Below are positions 40,347 through 50,042 of a stretch of 62,350 nt of DNA, one piece after another. The translations under genes were made by a program, and so were the position numbers. Positions within the stretch are counted from its first letter, which is position 1, and every line of letters begins with the position of its first letter. Under the pieces are notes generated by a model, which was not told where the DNA came from, ran no database searches, and was given only the letters and a program-made list of their open reading frames with translations. This DNA is from an uncultured Actinomycetes bacterium (GTDB lineage Bacteria > Actinomycetota > Actinomycetes > Nanopelagicales > Nanopelagicaceae), in contig CAILHY010000011.1 of assembly GCA_903834145.1 (NCBI GenBank), positions 1 through 62,350 of the forward strand, read 5' to 3'.

Positions 40347-40379
40347 ACATCGGAGTGGGCGCTGGGCCCACTCCGATGT
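40347..40379 (-). terminator. hairpin between livJ and livH
   Basis: A perfect 14-bp stem (40347-40360 paired with 40366-40379) with a 5-nt loop, about 33 bp after the livJ stop. On the minus strand it is followed by TTCTTTG, a weak T-run, so it may be a partial terminator or a 3' stabiliser that lets the binding protein be made in excess over the permeases. Confidence 0.75.
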
Positions 40380-40412
40380 CTTCCTAATATATGGAGCTTT
40401 TTGAGAGATCGA

Positions 40413-41681
40413 CTACTTGACGGTTTGTGCCTTCAAGGTTGTCTCTTGTCCGCCCTTTACGATTTCAATCGTTACATCCTTTGCCAATGTGTCACCTGAC
40501 AAAGTGCTGATTGTCAGCGCCTTACCAAGTACAGACTGTGCTGCTGGGATGGTGATTCCGGAACCTGAGAAGATTGCGTTTGTAACGCCCTTACGTGTTC
40601 CGTTGGACTTTGCAATTGCTGCCAAGATGACCTGGACTGCTGCAACGCCGTAGATTGGGTAAGACCCGATTGGATCTTTCTTGTATGTAGCCTTGTAAGC
40701 CTTTACGAACTTCGCGCCTGCGCCAGTTGGAGCATTCTTAAGAAGAAGTTCTGTGGAAAGACCTGCGAAGGAGAGGTATGCACCATCTGCTTCAGGCATT
40801 GAGTTGAAGTCTGGATAACCAGTAAATCCATCTGGTGCCATCATCTTTACAGCAGTGTTATTTCCAAGGACCTTGAACTTATCCTTAACAAGCTGTGCGC
40901 CGCCGTTATCGAAGATTCCGCCGATGTAGAGCATGTCTGGGTTAAGTGCCTTGATCTTTGTGAAGAGCGCTGTGAAGTCAGTCTGCTTTGCATCCCAACC
41001 TTCGCCGTATGCGCCGCTTGAAAGGACGTTAAGTCCTTGCTTCTTGGCTTCAGTAGTGAATGCCTGAGCAACACCTTGACCGTAGGTCTGTGTGTCGTTC
41101 AAAACATAAACGCTCTTGATACCAATTGACTTTGCGAACTGTGCAGCTGCTGCGCCCTGAACATCGTCAGTTGTGCAAACACGTGCGTAGTTGCGAACGC
41201 CTGTTGGGTAGTAAACATCTGGCTCGCCTGGGTTCCATGACTTTGTTAAGCCAGGGTTTGTGTTGGCGTCAGAAATCATTGTCATAGCTCCACCAGGTGC
41301 TTGGTTCAGAATTGGAACGATGATCTTTGCGCAACCTGAGTTGTAAGTTCCCATAACTGCAACCTCAGTCTTGTTGGCAACGTGTGCTTGAGCATTTGCT
41401 GCACACTTTGCATCATCCCAACCACCCTTGGCAGCTGTTGCATCGTCGTAGATCTTCAACTTGACTGTGTACTTACCAGCCTTGTAGCCGACCTGCTTCA
41501 AGTACAAAGCAATTGCCTTGTTTGTTGAATCATTTGAGTCGAACGATGATCCCTGAAGTGGGAGGTCGGTCGAGATTGTGAGAACTGTTGCTGCATTAGT
41601 CACAGCAGAAGTTGCTACGAGTCCTGTAGTGATCATTGCAACTGCGGCAACAATGCTTACAGCACGAAAACTCTTCTTCAT
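40413..41681 (-). CDS. livJ: substrate-binding protein of the Liv transporter
   Basis: Extracytoplasmic binding protein, probably for branched-chain or other amino acids (or short amides); type I periplasmic fold. The 422-aa precursor starts MKKSFRAVSIVAAV with a signal peptide of about 30 residues, likely cut after TNA. There is no cysteine near the cleavage site, so it is not a lipoprotein, which is odd for a Gram-positive. A longer frame of 53 codons upstream is noncoding leader. The ATG has AGGAAGG at a good distance. The first gene of livJHMGF, with its own promoter and a palindrome between promoter and ATG. Confidence 0.9.
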   Translation of the reverse strand: MKKSFRAVSIVAAVAMITTGLVATSAVTNAATVLTISTDLPLQGSSFDSNDSTNKAIALYLKQVGYKAGKYTVKLKIYDDATAAKGGWDDAKCAANAQAHVANKTEVAVMGTYNSGCAKIIVPILNQAPGGAMTMISDANTNPGLTKSWNPGEPDVYYPTGVRNYARVCTTDDVQGAAAAQFAKSIGIKSVYVLNDTQTYGQGVAQAFTTEAKKQGLNVLSSGAYGEGWDAKQTDFTALFTKIKALNPDMLYIGGIFDNGGAQLVKDKFKVLGNNTAVKMMAPDGFTGYPDFNSMPEADGAYLSFAGLSTELLLKNAPTGAGAKFVKAYKATYKKDPIGSYPIYGVAAVQVILAAIAKSNGTRKGVTNAIFSGSGITIPAAQSVLGKALTISTLSGDTLAKDVTIEIVKGGQETTLKAQTVK

Positions 41682-41702
41682 GTAGTGCCTTCCTGTTACT
41701 TG

Positions 41703-41714
41703 TGTCCCGGGACA
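41703..41714. promoter_or_regulatory. 12-bp palindrome before livJ, possible operator
   Basis: TGTCCCGGGACA is a perfect palindrome lying between the proposed -10 box and the ribosome binding site of livJ, where a bound repressor would block transcription. The half-site TGTCC/GGACA recurs, with a 12-nt spacer, before gltB. Confidence 0.5.
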
Positions 41715-41725
41715 GGGAGGGCGAT

Positions 41726-41755
41726 AGATTATCGGGCGAGGGCCCATCAGAACAA
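41726..41755 (-). promoter_or_regulatory. livJ promoter, TTGTTC-18-TAATCT
   Basis: On the minus strand TTGTTC (41750-41755) and TAATCT (41726-41731) are 18 nt apart. The predicted transcript start is about 35-40 nt before the livJ ATG, upstream of the palindrome. Confidence 0.6.
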
Positions 41756-41802
41756 GCCTTAATCGGTACTTATCGCAGATATAACGAAGTTGTAACCTAG
41801 AT

Positions 41803-42408
41803 TTATCTTTCCGGTACGGCAGAAGGTGAAATGACAGCAAGGGCTACCTCTTTCATGCTCAAACGCCTGTCCATGGCCGCCCTTTGGATCCACGAAAATG
41901 CCTCGGGTTCGCTGAGATTCAATGCCGCCATGAGGATGCCTTTGGCGCGATCAATGAGTTTGCGAGTTTCTAGGCGTTCGTGAAGGTCAGCAACTTCCGC
42001 GGCAAGAGATGTCATTTGCTGATGCCGACTCATAGCAATTTCCATAGCAGGCACTAAGTCGGCGATCGAAAATGGCTTCACAACGTAGGCCATTACGCCA
42101 GCATCGCGTGCTCGATCCACTAATTCCTTCTGACTAAATGCAGTCAGCATCAAAACGGGTGCAATGGAAATAATTGTCTCTGCTGCAGAAATTCCATCAA
42201 GCACAGGCATCTTCACATCAAGGATTGCCAAATCTGGTGTGAACACTTTTGCCAGGGCAATTGCTTCTTCACCATTGCTTGCTTGAGCAACAACGTCATA
42301 ACCCGCCTCGATGAGCATTTCAACAAGGTCCATACGAATAAGAGTTTCATCTTCAGCAACCAAAATCCTGGCAGGTGCCTTGGCGGCAGAAGGAATCGTT
42401 GAACTCAT
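41803..42408 (-). CDS. ANTAR-domain response regulator (PdtaR-like)
   Basis: Two-component regulator that acts on RNA, by preventing termination or blocking translation. The 201-aa protein has a receiver domain (14-130; phospho-acceptor D64 in LAILDVKMP, acidic pair E19/D20, K111 in VVKPF) and a C-terminal ANTAR domain (about 138-195, with LIDRAKGILM and FSWIQRAAM). It resembles mycobacterial PdtaR. No other start codon lies before the receiver core, so ATG at 42408 is firm; it is 1 nt after the end of a tRNA, leaving no room for a ribosome binding site outside the tRNA. Its cognate kinase is not in the window. Confidence 0.92.
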   Translation of the reverse strand: MSSTIPSAAKAPARILVAEDETLIRMDLVEMLIEAGYDVVAQASNGEEAIALAKVFTPDLAILDVKMPVLDGISAAETIISIAPVLMLTAFSQKELVDRARDAGVMAYVVKPFSIADLVPAMEIAMSRHQQMTSLAAEVADLHERLETRKLIDRAKGILMAALNLSEPEAFSWIQRAAMDRRLSMKEVALAVISPSAVPER

Positions 42409-42409
42409 G

Positions 42410-42482
42410 TGCCCCGAGTCGGATTCGAACCGACACTATGCAGTGTTTGAGACTGCCCTCTCTACCGTTGGAGTACCGAGGC
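42410..42482 (-). tRNA. tRNA-Leu(CAA)-like, short variable loop
   Basis: A 73-nt cloverleaf on the minus strand: 7-bp acceptor stem (GCCTCGG with TCGGGGC, two G-U pairs), T8, a 3-bp D stem CTC/GAG with GG in the loop, anticodon stem GCAGT/ACTGC around loop CTCAAAC (anticodon CAA), a variable region of only 5 nt (ATAGT), T stem GTCGG/CCGAC with loop TTCGAAT, and A73. No CCA is encoded. CAA reads the UUG leucine codon, but bacterial leucine tRNAs normally have a long variable arm. It lies 11 nt after the pyk stop and 1 nt before the ANTAR regulator. Confidence 0.88.
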
Positions 42483-42493
42483 GCGGGCTTAGT

Positions 42494-43933
42494 CTAGCGA
42501 TAAGCCGGCGCAACTCCGCCAATGGCATCGCCTATGCAATGCACCCGCAACGCGTTGGTTGAGCCTGGAATTCCGGGAGGTGAGCCAGCCACAATAATAA
42601 TGAGTTCGCCAACTTGTGCTCTTCCAGACTCGATGAGCACGGTATCTACCTGCTTGACCATTTCATCCGTAGTTTTTACGACGGGGGCAATCATGGATTC
42701 CACTCCCCAGGACAGAGCCATGCGGTTATACGTTCCAGCATCGGGCGTCAACGCAAGAATTGGAATCGCAGAACGCAATCTGGCCATTCTCTGAGCCGAA
42801 TCCCCACTCTTTGTGAAGGCGACTAAGAATTTAGCGCCTACTGTTTCACCAACATCTTTAGCGGCCTTAGTAATTGCGCCACCTTTTGTTCTTGGTGAAT
42901 GTTGCAGTGGGCGAATGCGATCAAGTGCTTCCGCTTCAGTTTTTTCAATAATGCGAGCCATTGTTGCTACCGCTTCAATCGGAAAGTCGCCAACACTAGT
43001 TTCGCCAGAGAGCATGAGTGCATCGGCTCCATCGAGAACCGCATTTGCGCAATCTGTAGCTTCGGCGCGAGTGGGGCGCGAATTTGTGATCATGGAATCA
43101 AGCATTTGCGTTGCCACAATGACCGGCTTTGCAGCTTCACGTGCCATTTCTACGCATCGTTTTTGCACGAGCGGAACATCCTCGATCGGAAGTTCTACTC
43201 CGAGGTCTCCACGCGCCACCATGATGCCATCGAATGCGTCGACAATCCCCTGAAGATTCTCTACTGCTTGAGGTTTTTCAATCTTGGCAATCACCGGAAT
43301 ACGGATACCTTCTTCATCCATGATGCGATGTACATCTTCAATATCTTCGGCGCTTCGGACAAAGGAAAGAGCGATGAAATCGGCGCCAGCATGTAGGCCC
43401 CAACGAAGGTCGTCAATATCTTTCTCAGACATTGCAGGCACGGAAACAGCTACGCCAGGTAAATTGATGCCCTTATTGTTGCTAACAGCACCAGGTTCGA
43501 TGACTTTGGTTATCACGTCATTACCTTTTACTTCAATAACTTCAACAGTCACTTTTCCGTCATCGATCAGGATTCGATCTCCGGCCTTGCAATCACCGGG
43601 AAGTCCTTTATAGGTGGTCCCGACCTTCTCTTTTGTGCCCTCAACCTCATCGGTCGTTATTGTGAAGATATCACCACGCGCTAAGTCATGAGGTCCATCA
43701 ATGAATCGGGCAAGGCGAATTTTTGGACCTTGAAGATCAACAAGGATCGCGACTGCAACTCCTGCCTCTTTTGCCGCGGATCGGACACGGTCATATCGAA
43801 CTTGATGTTCTTCATAGCTTCCATGTGAGAGGTTTAATCGCGCCATATTCATTCCGGCTGAAATAAGTTCTTTCACCTTTTCGGCAGACTCAACAGCAGG
43901 TCCCATGGTGCATACAATCTTGGCTCTACGCAT
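42494..43933 (-). CDS. pyk: pyruvate kinase
   Basis: Converts phosphoenolpyruvate and ADP to pyruvate and ATP. The 479-aa protein has KIVCTMGPA at the start, NLSHGSYEEH, the metal/K+ site region VDLQGPKIR, the catalytic IPVIAKIEKPQAVENL and MVARGDLGVELP, and the DSMITNSRPTRAE helix. ATG is preceded by TAAGGT and 6 nt, the box overlapping the gltD stop, so it probably has a leaderless transcript in addition to read-through. Followed after 11 nt by a tRNA. Confidence 0.96.
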   Translation of the reverse strand: MRRAKIVCTMGPAVESAEKVKELISAGMNMARLNLSHGSYEEHQVRYDRVRSAAKEAGVAVAILVDLQGPKIRLARFIDGPHDLARGDIFTITTDEVEGTKEKVGTTYKGLPGDCKAGDRILIDDGKVTVEVIEVKGNDVITKVIEPGAVSNNKGINLPGVAVSVPAMSEKDIDDLRWGLHAGADFIALSFVRSAEDIEDVHRIMDEEGIRIPVIAKIEKPQAVENLQGIVDAFDGIMVARGDLGVELPIEDVPLVQKRCVEMAREAAKPVIVATQMLDSMITNSRPTRAEATDCANAVLDGADALMLSGETSVGDFPIEAVATMARIIEKTEAEALDRIRPLQHSPRTKGGAITKAAKDVGETVGAKFLVAFTKSGDSAQRMARLRSAIPILALTPDAGTYNRMALSWGVESMIAPVVKTTDEMVKQVDTVLIESGRAQVGELIIIVAGSPPGIPGSTNALRVHCIGDAIGGVAPAYR

Positions 43934-43939
43934 TGTTTA

Positions 43940-43945
43940 ACCTTA
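43940..43945 (-). promoter_or_regulatory. -10 box (TAAGGT) of pyk, leaderless type
   Basis: TAAGGT-N6-ATG on the minus strand, overlapping the gltD stop codon. No ribosome binding site fits. Confidence 0.55.
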
Positions 43946-45397
43946 AACCATCAGTGGACGGGCAGTAGGAGGAATAGGGGCAGGCAATTGCGTGCGCCCT
44001 GTGAGATATTTATCAACCGCTGCTGCGGCACTGCGGCCCTCAGCAATTGCCCAGACGATTAAAGATTGGCCTCTACCCGCGTCGCCGCAAACAAAGACCC
44101 CTTCACTGCTCGTTTGGAAATCTTCATCGCGCTTGATATTTCCACGATCATCGAGTTCTACTTCCAATTGCGTGAGCAGTGGACTTTTTTCTGGTCCTGT
44201 AAATCCCATTGCAAGGAATACGAAATCTGCAGGAATTTCTTGCTCGGTGCCTGGAACGCTCTCAAATTTTCCGTTAACCATCTTTGTCTCAATAATGCTC
44301 AAGGCCCGCACATTTCCTCGGTCATCGCCGATAAATCTTTCCGTAGAAACTGCGAACATTCTGTTGTCATGCTCTTCGTGCGCACTTGAAACTCTATAAA
44401 TCATCGGATACATCGGCCATGGCTGTGCAGTTGGCCGATCCGATGTTGGCATCGGCATGATTTCAAGTTGAGTGATAGAGGCAGCGCCTTGTCTGGTGGC
44501 CGTTCCTAAGCAATCGGCACCCGTATCTCCCCCGCCGAGAATCACCACGTGCTTGCCCGCAACATTTATAGGAGGTTCATCAATTTCGCCAAGAGCCTGC
44601 TTATTCCCCCACGGGAGATATTGCATGGCTTGATAGATACCATCTAGTTCGCGACCAGGAACAGGAAGGTCTCGTGCCTGCGTGGAACCTACCGCCAACA
44701 CAACGGCGTCATATCGCGAACGCAACTGATGACCGGTGAGTTCGGCCCCCACATCAACGCCAGCACGAAAGCGAGTTCCTTCTTGTTCCATCTGCGCCAA
44801 TCGACGATCCAAAATCGATTTCTCCATTTTGAATTCGGGGATTCCGTAGCGCATCAATCCACCGATTTTCGAAGCCCGCTCATAGACCGCGACGGTATGC
44901 CCAGCGCGTGTAAGTTGCTGAGCGGCGGCCAGGCCAGCCGGCCCTGACCCCACAACTGCAATGGTTTTGCCTGTGAGCCGATCTGGTGCCATTGGATGTA
45001 CTTTGCCCGAAGCAAATGCTTCCTCAATCGTGCGTAGTTCTACTTGTTTGATCGAGACGGCATCAGAACTTATGGCTACAACGCATGCGCTCTCGCAAGG
45101 GGCAGGGCAAAGCCGTCCAGTAAATTCAGGGAAATTGTTCGTCGCATGAAGGCGCGCGATCGCTTCGGTTTTATCGCCACGCCAGATCAAGTCATTCCAT
45201 TCTGGAATCAAATTTCCTAGCGGACATCCTTGGTGACAGAAAGGAATTCCGCAATCCATGCAACGCCCAGCCTGTTTTTGAAGTTGTTCGAAATCTTGAG
45301 GTTCGTAAACTTCTTTCCAATCCTGAATGCGAACATCTACGGGGCGGCGCTTGGGAAGTTCGCGCGAAGTTGTCAGGAATCCTTTTGGATCAGCCAT
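43943..45397 (-). CDS. gltD: glutamate synthase, small (beta) subunit
   Basis: Passes electrons from NADPH to the large subunit. The 484-aa protein has N-terminal Fe-S cysteines ([16 protein letters not shown] and [11 protein letters not shown]), an FAD motif [14 protein letters not shown] and a pyridine nucleotide site [12 protein letters not shown]. The C-terminal [21 protein letters not shown] closes the FAD site. ATG overlaps the gltB end by 8 bp. Confidence 0.95.
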   Translation of the reverse strand: MADPKGFLTTSRELPKRRPVDVRIQDWKEVYEPQDFEQLQKQAGRCMDCGIPFCHQGCPLGNLIPEWNDLIWRGDKTEAIARLHATNNFPEFTGRLCPAPCESACVVAISSDAVSIKQVELRTIEEAFASGKVHPMAPDRLTGKTIAVVGSGPAGLAAAQQLTRAGHTVAVYERASKIGGLMRYGIPEFKMEKSILDRRLAQMEQEGTRFRAGVDVGAELTGHQLRSRYDAVVLAVGSTQARDLPVPGRELDGIYQAMQYLPWGNKQALGEIDEPPINVAGKHVVILGGGDTGADCLGTATRQGAASITQLEIMPMPTSDRPTAQPWPMYPMIYRVSSAHEEHDNRMFAVSTERFIGDDRGNVRALSIIETKMVNGKFESVPGTEQEIPADFVFLAMGFTGPEKSPLLTQLEVELDDRGNIKRDEDFQTSSEGVFVCGDAGRGQSLIVWAIAEGRSAAAAVDKYLTGRTQLPAPIPPTARPLMV

Positions 45398-48300
45398 GTG
45401 CGACCTCCATTACATAGGTATCTGCAGGCAAACCTTCTTTGAGGGCCCTTTCCATGGACGCTAATACGCGCGCGTAATCACGAGGCATGACCATGGAAAT
45501 TCGTTGAAGGGAATTAGCCCAATCATCCAGAAGTGCCTGCGCGACTTTTGATCGTGTTTCAGTGGCAAACTTGGAGATGAGGTCAAAAAGAATTTCACGT
45601 TGATTTTCCGGTACAGCGACAATGTCAGCCATATCGGTATTCACATTTGCCGATTCAAGGTCGAGAACAAAAGCACGTCCACCTGACATGCCCGCGGCAA
45701 AGTTTCGTCCAATTCGTCCGAGCACAACGACGGTTCCGCCAGTCATGTATTCGCATCCATGATCGCCAATGCCTTCTACAACAGCAACGGCACCAGAATT
45801 TCTTACGCAGAATCTTTCTCCGACCATTCCGCGAATGAATATCTCCCCAGATGTAGCTCCATAGCCGATGACATTTCCGGCAATCACATTTTGATCGGAT
45901 GCGAATGTAGATTTGTTATCTGGACGAAGTATGACGCGACCGCCAGAGATACCTTTCGCGACATAATCATTGGAATCACCATGAAGACGTATTGTCACGC
46001 CGGATGGGATAAAGGCTCCTAGCGACTGCCCCGCCGAACCTTGAAGTGTGATGTCAATCGTGTTGGCAGGTAATCCTGCGCTTCCGAATGCACGCGTCAC
46101 TTCTGCTCCGAGCATCGTGCCGACAGTGCGATTAACATTTCTGACAGGAAGATCAATCTTCACGTTCTCTGAACGCTTAAGCGCAGGGGCGGCTAACTCA
46201 ATCAACTGATTATCCAACGCCGCACTCAGACCGTGATCTTGCGTGATCGTGTTATGGAATGGCCCTGCTACATCTGGTCGCACAAGCAAAGGCGCAAGAT
46301 CGAGCCCGCTTGCCTTCCAATGATTGATTGCTTCTCGGGTATCGAGATCTTCGACGTGGCCGATTGCTTCTTCGATCGAGCGATACCCCAACTGGGCTAA
46401 GTATTCGCGCACTTCTTCTGCAATATATTCAAAAAAAGTTTCGACAAATTCAGGCTTGCCCGTAAAACGTTTTCGTAATTCTGGATTCTGGGTTGCAACA
46501 CCAACTGGGCAAGTGTCCAAGTGGCACACGCGCATCATGACGCAACCAGAAACCACAAGAGGAGCTGTTGCAAAACCGAATTCTTCGGCCCCCAGAAGTG
46601 CAGCGATAACAACATCGCGGCCCGTTTTCAACTGGCCATCAGTCTGGACAACGATGCGATCCCGCAATCCATTCAAGAGAAGCGTCTGTTGTGTCTCGGC
46701 TAAGCCAAGTTCCCATGGTGCACCAGCATGCTTGAGGGAAGTGAGGGGCGATGCACCTGTGCCACCATCATGACCTGAAATCAGAACAACATCAGCGTGG
46801 GCCTTACTGACCCCAGCTGCCACAGTTCCAACCCCCACTTCGGCGACCAATTTCACATGGATCCGTGCATTCTTATTTGCATTCTTCAGATCGTGAATCA
46901 GTTGGGCTAGATCCTCAATAGAGTAAATGTCATGGTGAGGCGGCGGAGAAATCAAACCCACACCTGGAGTGGAATATCGAACTTTCGCAATCCATGGATA
47001 AACCTTGTTACCAGGAAGTTGTCCGCCTTCTCCTGGTTTTGCACCTTGTGCAATTTTGATCTGAATGTCGTCGGCATTAACGAGATATTCACTAGTCACA
47101 CCAAAACGACCCGAAGCAACCTGCTTGATTGCCGAGCGTTTGGAATCTCCGTTTTTCATTGGCAGGAAACGCTCTGGATCTTCTCCGCCTTCGCCAGTAT
47201 TTGATTTGCCACCAAGCCGATTCATAGCGATCGCCATGGTTTCGTGTGCTTCTAAGGAGATCGATCCATACGACATTGCACCTGTAGAGAAACGCTTAAC
47301 AATTTTTGAAATTGGTTCGACTTCGTCAATGGAAATAGGTGGGCGTAAACCCTCTTTGAATGTGAAAAGGCCACGTAAAGTCATTAAGGACTTACTCTGA
47401 TCATTGATGCGACTTGTGTACCGTTTGAAAACATCAAAGCGCTTATTTCGTGTGGAATGTTGCAAGGTAAAAACAGTTTCAGGATCGAATAAATGTGGTT
47501 CGCCATCTCGGCGCCATTGATACTCACCGCCAATCGGCAATCTCTTTGTTCCTGGAACCTCTCCGCCGGGAGGGTAGGCAATGTGATGACGAGCGATCGT
47601 TTCCTCAGCGATCACATCGAGGTTGATGCCACCTAGCCGGGACGTCGTCCCTGTAAAAAACTCATCAACTAATTCATGCGACAGACCGATTGCTTCAAAT
47701 ACTTGAGCACCTGTGTAAGAGGCGATGGTTGAAATTCCCATCTTGGACATAACTTTCAAAACGCCTTTACCTAAGGACTTAATGAGGTTACGAACTGCTT
47801 TCTCCGGTGTTATTCCGGTGATCACACCTTGCAGAACTAGGTCTTCGGCGCTTTCCATTGCCAGATATGGATTCACCGCTGCTGCGCCATAACCCACAAG
47901 GAGGGCCACATGATGAACTTCTCGTACATCGCCTGCTTCGACAATTAATCCAACTTTGGTGCGAGTCTTTTCGCGAATCAAATGGTGATGTACCGCTGAG
48001 GTCAGAAGAAGTGAAGGGATTGGAGCGTTATCGGCATCTCCATCGCGATCTGAGAGAACTATAAGCCGAGCACCTTCTGCAATCGCATGAGAAACCTCTG
48101 AACGGATTTCTTCCAAACGATTTCGTAGGCCCTCGCCATCTCCCCCTACGGGAAAGAGTCCTCGCACAATGTGTGCTGTAAATCCAGGATGATCACCGTC
48201 GGCGTTGACGTGAATAATCTTTGCCAATTCATCGTTATCGATCACAGGAAAATCAAGTTCAATTTGGCGACACGAGGCCGGGCCAGGATCCAAGAGATTG

Positions 48301-49904
48301 TGCTCAGGCCCGATCGATCCTCCTAAGGAGGTAACAAGTTCTTCGCGAATTGCATCGAGTGGCGGGTTTGTGACTTGAGCAAAAAGTTGTGAGAAGTAAT
48401 CAAAGAGAAGCCGCGGGCGATTTGAAAGTGCTGCGATAGGAGAATCCGTACCCATTGAACCCAAAGGTTCAGCACCATTTCGCGCCATCGGGGTAACAAG
48501 TATTCGCAATTCTTCTTCGGTATATCCGAATGCTCTTTGGCGACGCAACACAGATGAGTGCGGATACACAATGTGCTCGCGCGCCGGCAAGTCCACTAAT
48601 TTCACTTTTCCAGCATGTAGCCATTCACCAAATGGTGCAGAGTCGGCTAATTGATCCTTAATCTCTTCATCTTCGATGATGCGACCTTCTTGGATATCAA
48701 CGAGGAACATCTTGCCCGGTTGCAATCGACCTTTGCGCACGATTTCATCAACGGGAATATCAAGAACTCCGACCTCACTTGCAAGGACAACCAACCCGTC
48801 TTTGGTTACCCAAAATCGAGAGGGACGTAATCCATTTCTATCCAAGACGGCACCTACTTGATGGCCGTCAGTAAAAGTTACACATGCTGGACCATCCCAC
48901 GGCTCCATCAATGAGGAATGGAAACCATAAAAATCACGGCGCTTTTCACTCATTGACGTGTGGTTTTCCCAGGCTTCGGGGATCATCATCAAAATCGCAT
49001 GAGGAAGTGAGCGTCCGCCAAGATAGAGAAGTTCCAACACTTGATCAAAGGAGGCGGAGTCACTGCCTTGAGTGTCAACGATTGGGAAAAGTCGAGCGAG
49101 GTCGCCCGGTATGAGGTCACTTTCTAAAAGGGCCTCTCGAGCTCTCATCCAATTTCGATTTCCCTTTACTGTATTGATTTCACCATTGTGGGCAATGTAG
49201 CGATATGGATGTGCAAGCGGCCATGAAGGAAAGGTATTTGTCGAAAAACGTGAATGTACAAGGGCCAATGGTGATGTCACTCGTGAGTCGGAAAGATCAG
49301 GAAAGAACTCCTCTAGCTGTCCGGTTGTGAGCATGCCTTTGTAAACAATGGTTTGCGAAGACAGTGAAGGGAAATAGACAGAAAGCGAATGCTCAGCACG
49401 CTTTCGCAGACAATAGGCGAGACGATCTAAGGCCACACCTTGCTCGCCATTTTTTCCCGCGAGAAAAAGTTGCTGAAATTTCGGCATGACCGAAAGCGCG
49501 GTCTTTCCTAAAGATGCGGAATTGATTGGTAAATCTCGCCAGCCCAGGACGGTAAGTCCCTCCTCTGTCGCCAATTGCAAAATTGATGGATGAATGTCTT
49601 CATCTTGTGTAATGAATGCGATTCCGGCGACATATGAACCTTCTTCAGGTATCGCAAATGGTAAAACAGCGCGAAAAAATGCATCTGGTTGGCGAATCAA
49701 TATTCCTGCGCCATCACCGCTATCGGGTTCAGCCCCTGATGCCCCGCGGTGTTCAAGATTGCGTAGTGCTGTTAGTGCTTTTTCGACAATATCGTGCGTG
49801 GGAATCTTGTTGAGAGTCGCAACCATGGCAACACCACAGGCATCGTGTTCGTTCGCAGGATCATAAAGTCCTTGAACACGCGGATAATCTGATGTACGTG
49901 ACAT
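45390..49904 (-). CDS. gltB: glutamate synthase, large (alpha) subunit
   Basis: Makes glutamate from glutamine and 2-oxoglutarate; with glutamine synthetase it is the main ammonium assimilation route. The 1504-aa protein has the amidotransferase nucleophile C23 in [12 protein letters not shown], implying removal of 22 residues, an FMN-binding barrel with GEGGEDPER, the 3Fe-4S ligands [15 protein letters not shown], and a C-terminal beta-helix with G-x-x-x-G repeats. ATG is preceded by AGGAG. A 7-bp inverted repeat lies in the leader, just upstream of the binding site. Confidence 0.96.
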   Translation of the reverse strand: MSRTSDYPRVQGLYDPANEHDACGVAMVATLNKIPTHDIVEKALTALRNLEHRGASGAEPDSGDGAGILIRQPDAFFRAVLPFAIPEEGSYVAGIAFITQDEDIHPSILQLATEEGLTVLGWRDLPINSASLGKTALSVMPKFQQLFLAGKNGEQGVALDRLAYCLRKRAEHSLSVYFPSLSSQTIVYKGMLTTGQLEEFFPDLSDSRVTSPLALVHSRFSTNTFPSWPLAHPYRYIAHNGEINTVKGNRNWMRAREALLESDLIPGDLARLFPIVDTQGSDSASFDQVLELLYLGGRSLPHAILMMIPEAWENHTSMSEKRRDFYGFHSSLMEPWDGPACVTFTDGHQVGAVLDRNGLRPSRFWVTKDGLVVLASEVGVLDIPVDEIVRKGRLQPGKMFLVDIQEGRIIEDEEIKDQLADSAPFGEWLHAGKVKLVDLPAREHIVYPHSSVLRRQRAFGYTEEELRILVTPMARNGAEPLGSMGTDSPIAALSNRPRLLFDYFSQLFAQVTNPPLDAIREELVTSLGGSIGPEHNLLDPGPASCRQIELDFPVIDNDELAKIIHVNADGDHPGFTAHIVRGLFPVGGDGEGLRNRLEEIRSEVSHAIAEGARLIVLSDRDGDADNAPIPSLLLTSAVHHHLIREKTRTKVGLIVEAGDVREVHHVALLVGYGAAAVNPYLAMESAEDLVLQGVITGITPEKAVRNLIKSLGKGVLKVMSKMGISTIASYTGAQVFEAIGLSHELVDEFFTGTTSRLGGINLDVIAEETIARHHIAYPPGGEVPGTKRLPIGGEYQWRRDGEPHLFDPETVFTLQHSTRNKRFDVFKRYTSRINDQSKSLMTLRGLFTFKEGLRPPISIDEVEPISKIVKRFSTGAMSYGSISLEAHETMAIAMNRLGGKSNTGEGGEDPERFLPMKNGDSKRSAIKQVASGRFGVTSEYLVNADDIQIKIAQGAKPGEGGQLPGNKVYPWIAKVRYSTPGVGLISPPPHHDIYSIEDLAQLIHDLKNANKNARIHVKLVAEVGVGTVAAGVSKAHADVVLISGHDGGTGASPLTSLKHAGAPWELGLAETQQTLLLNGLRDRIVVQTDGQLKTGRDVVIAALLGAEEFGFATAPLVVSGCVMMRVCHLDTCPVGVATQNPELRKRFTGKPEFVETFFEYIAEEVREYLAQLGYRSIEEAIGHVEDLDTREAINHWKASGLDLAPLLVRPDVAGPFHNTITQDHGLSAALDNQLIELAAPALKRSENVKIDLPVRNVNRTVGTMLGAEVTRAFGSAGLPANTIDITLQGSAGQSLGAFIPSGVTIRLHGDSNDYVAKGISGGRVILRPDNKSTFASDQNVIAGNVIGYGATSGEIFIRGMVGERFCVRNSGAVAVVEGIGDHGCEYMTGGTVVVLGRIGRNFAAGMSGGRAFVLDLESANVNTDMADIVAVPENQREILFDLISKFATETRSKVAQALLDDWANSLQRISMVMPRDYARVLASMERALKEGLPADTYVMEVAHG

Positions 49905-49917
49905 GAGAGTGGCTCCT

Positions 49918-49943
49918 GTTGTCCGATGAAGTTGCGGGACAAC
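49918..49943. promoter_or_regulatory. inverted repeat before gltB, possible operator
   Basis: GTTGTCC and GGACAAC are separated by 12 nt, 13 nt before the gltB ATG, close to the ribosome binding site. The inner half-site TGTCC/GGACA is the same as in the palindrome before livJ. It could be an operator or an mRNA hairpin that hides the AGGAG; the 12-nt loop makes the second less likely. Confidence 0.45.
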
Positions 49944-50042
49944 AATGGCCCAAGATAAAGGTGAACTCCTACGCCCTACCGAAGAGTTATCGGGAAGGTG
50001 TCATTAAGGGTATCAAGTCGAGACCCAGATGACTAACTTTTT

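Noticed and set aside
41682-41840. 53-codon extension of livJ
   Set aside because: It covers the promoter, palindrome and the end of the ANTAR gene; the signal peptide starts at the internal ATG with a good ribosome binding site.
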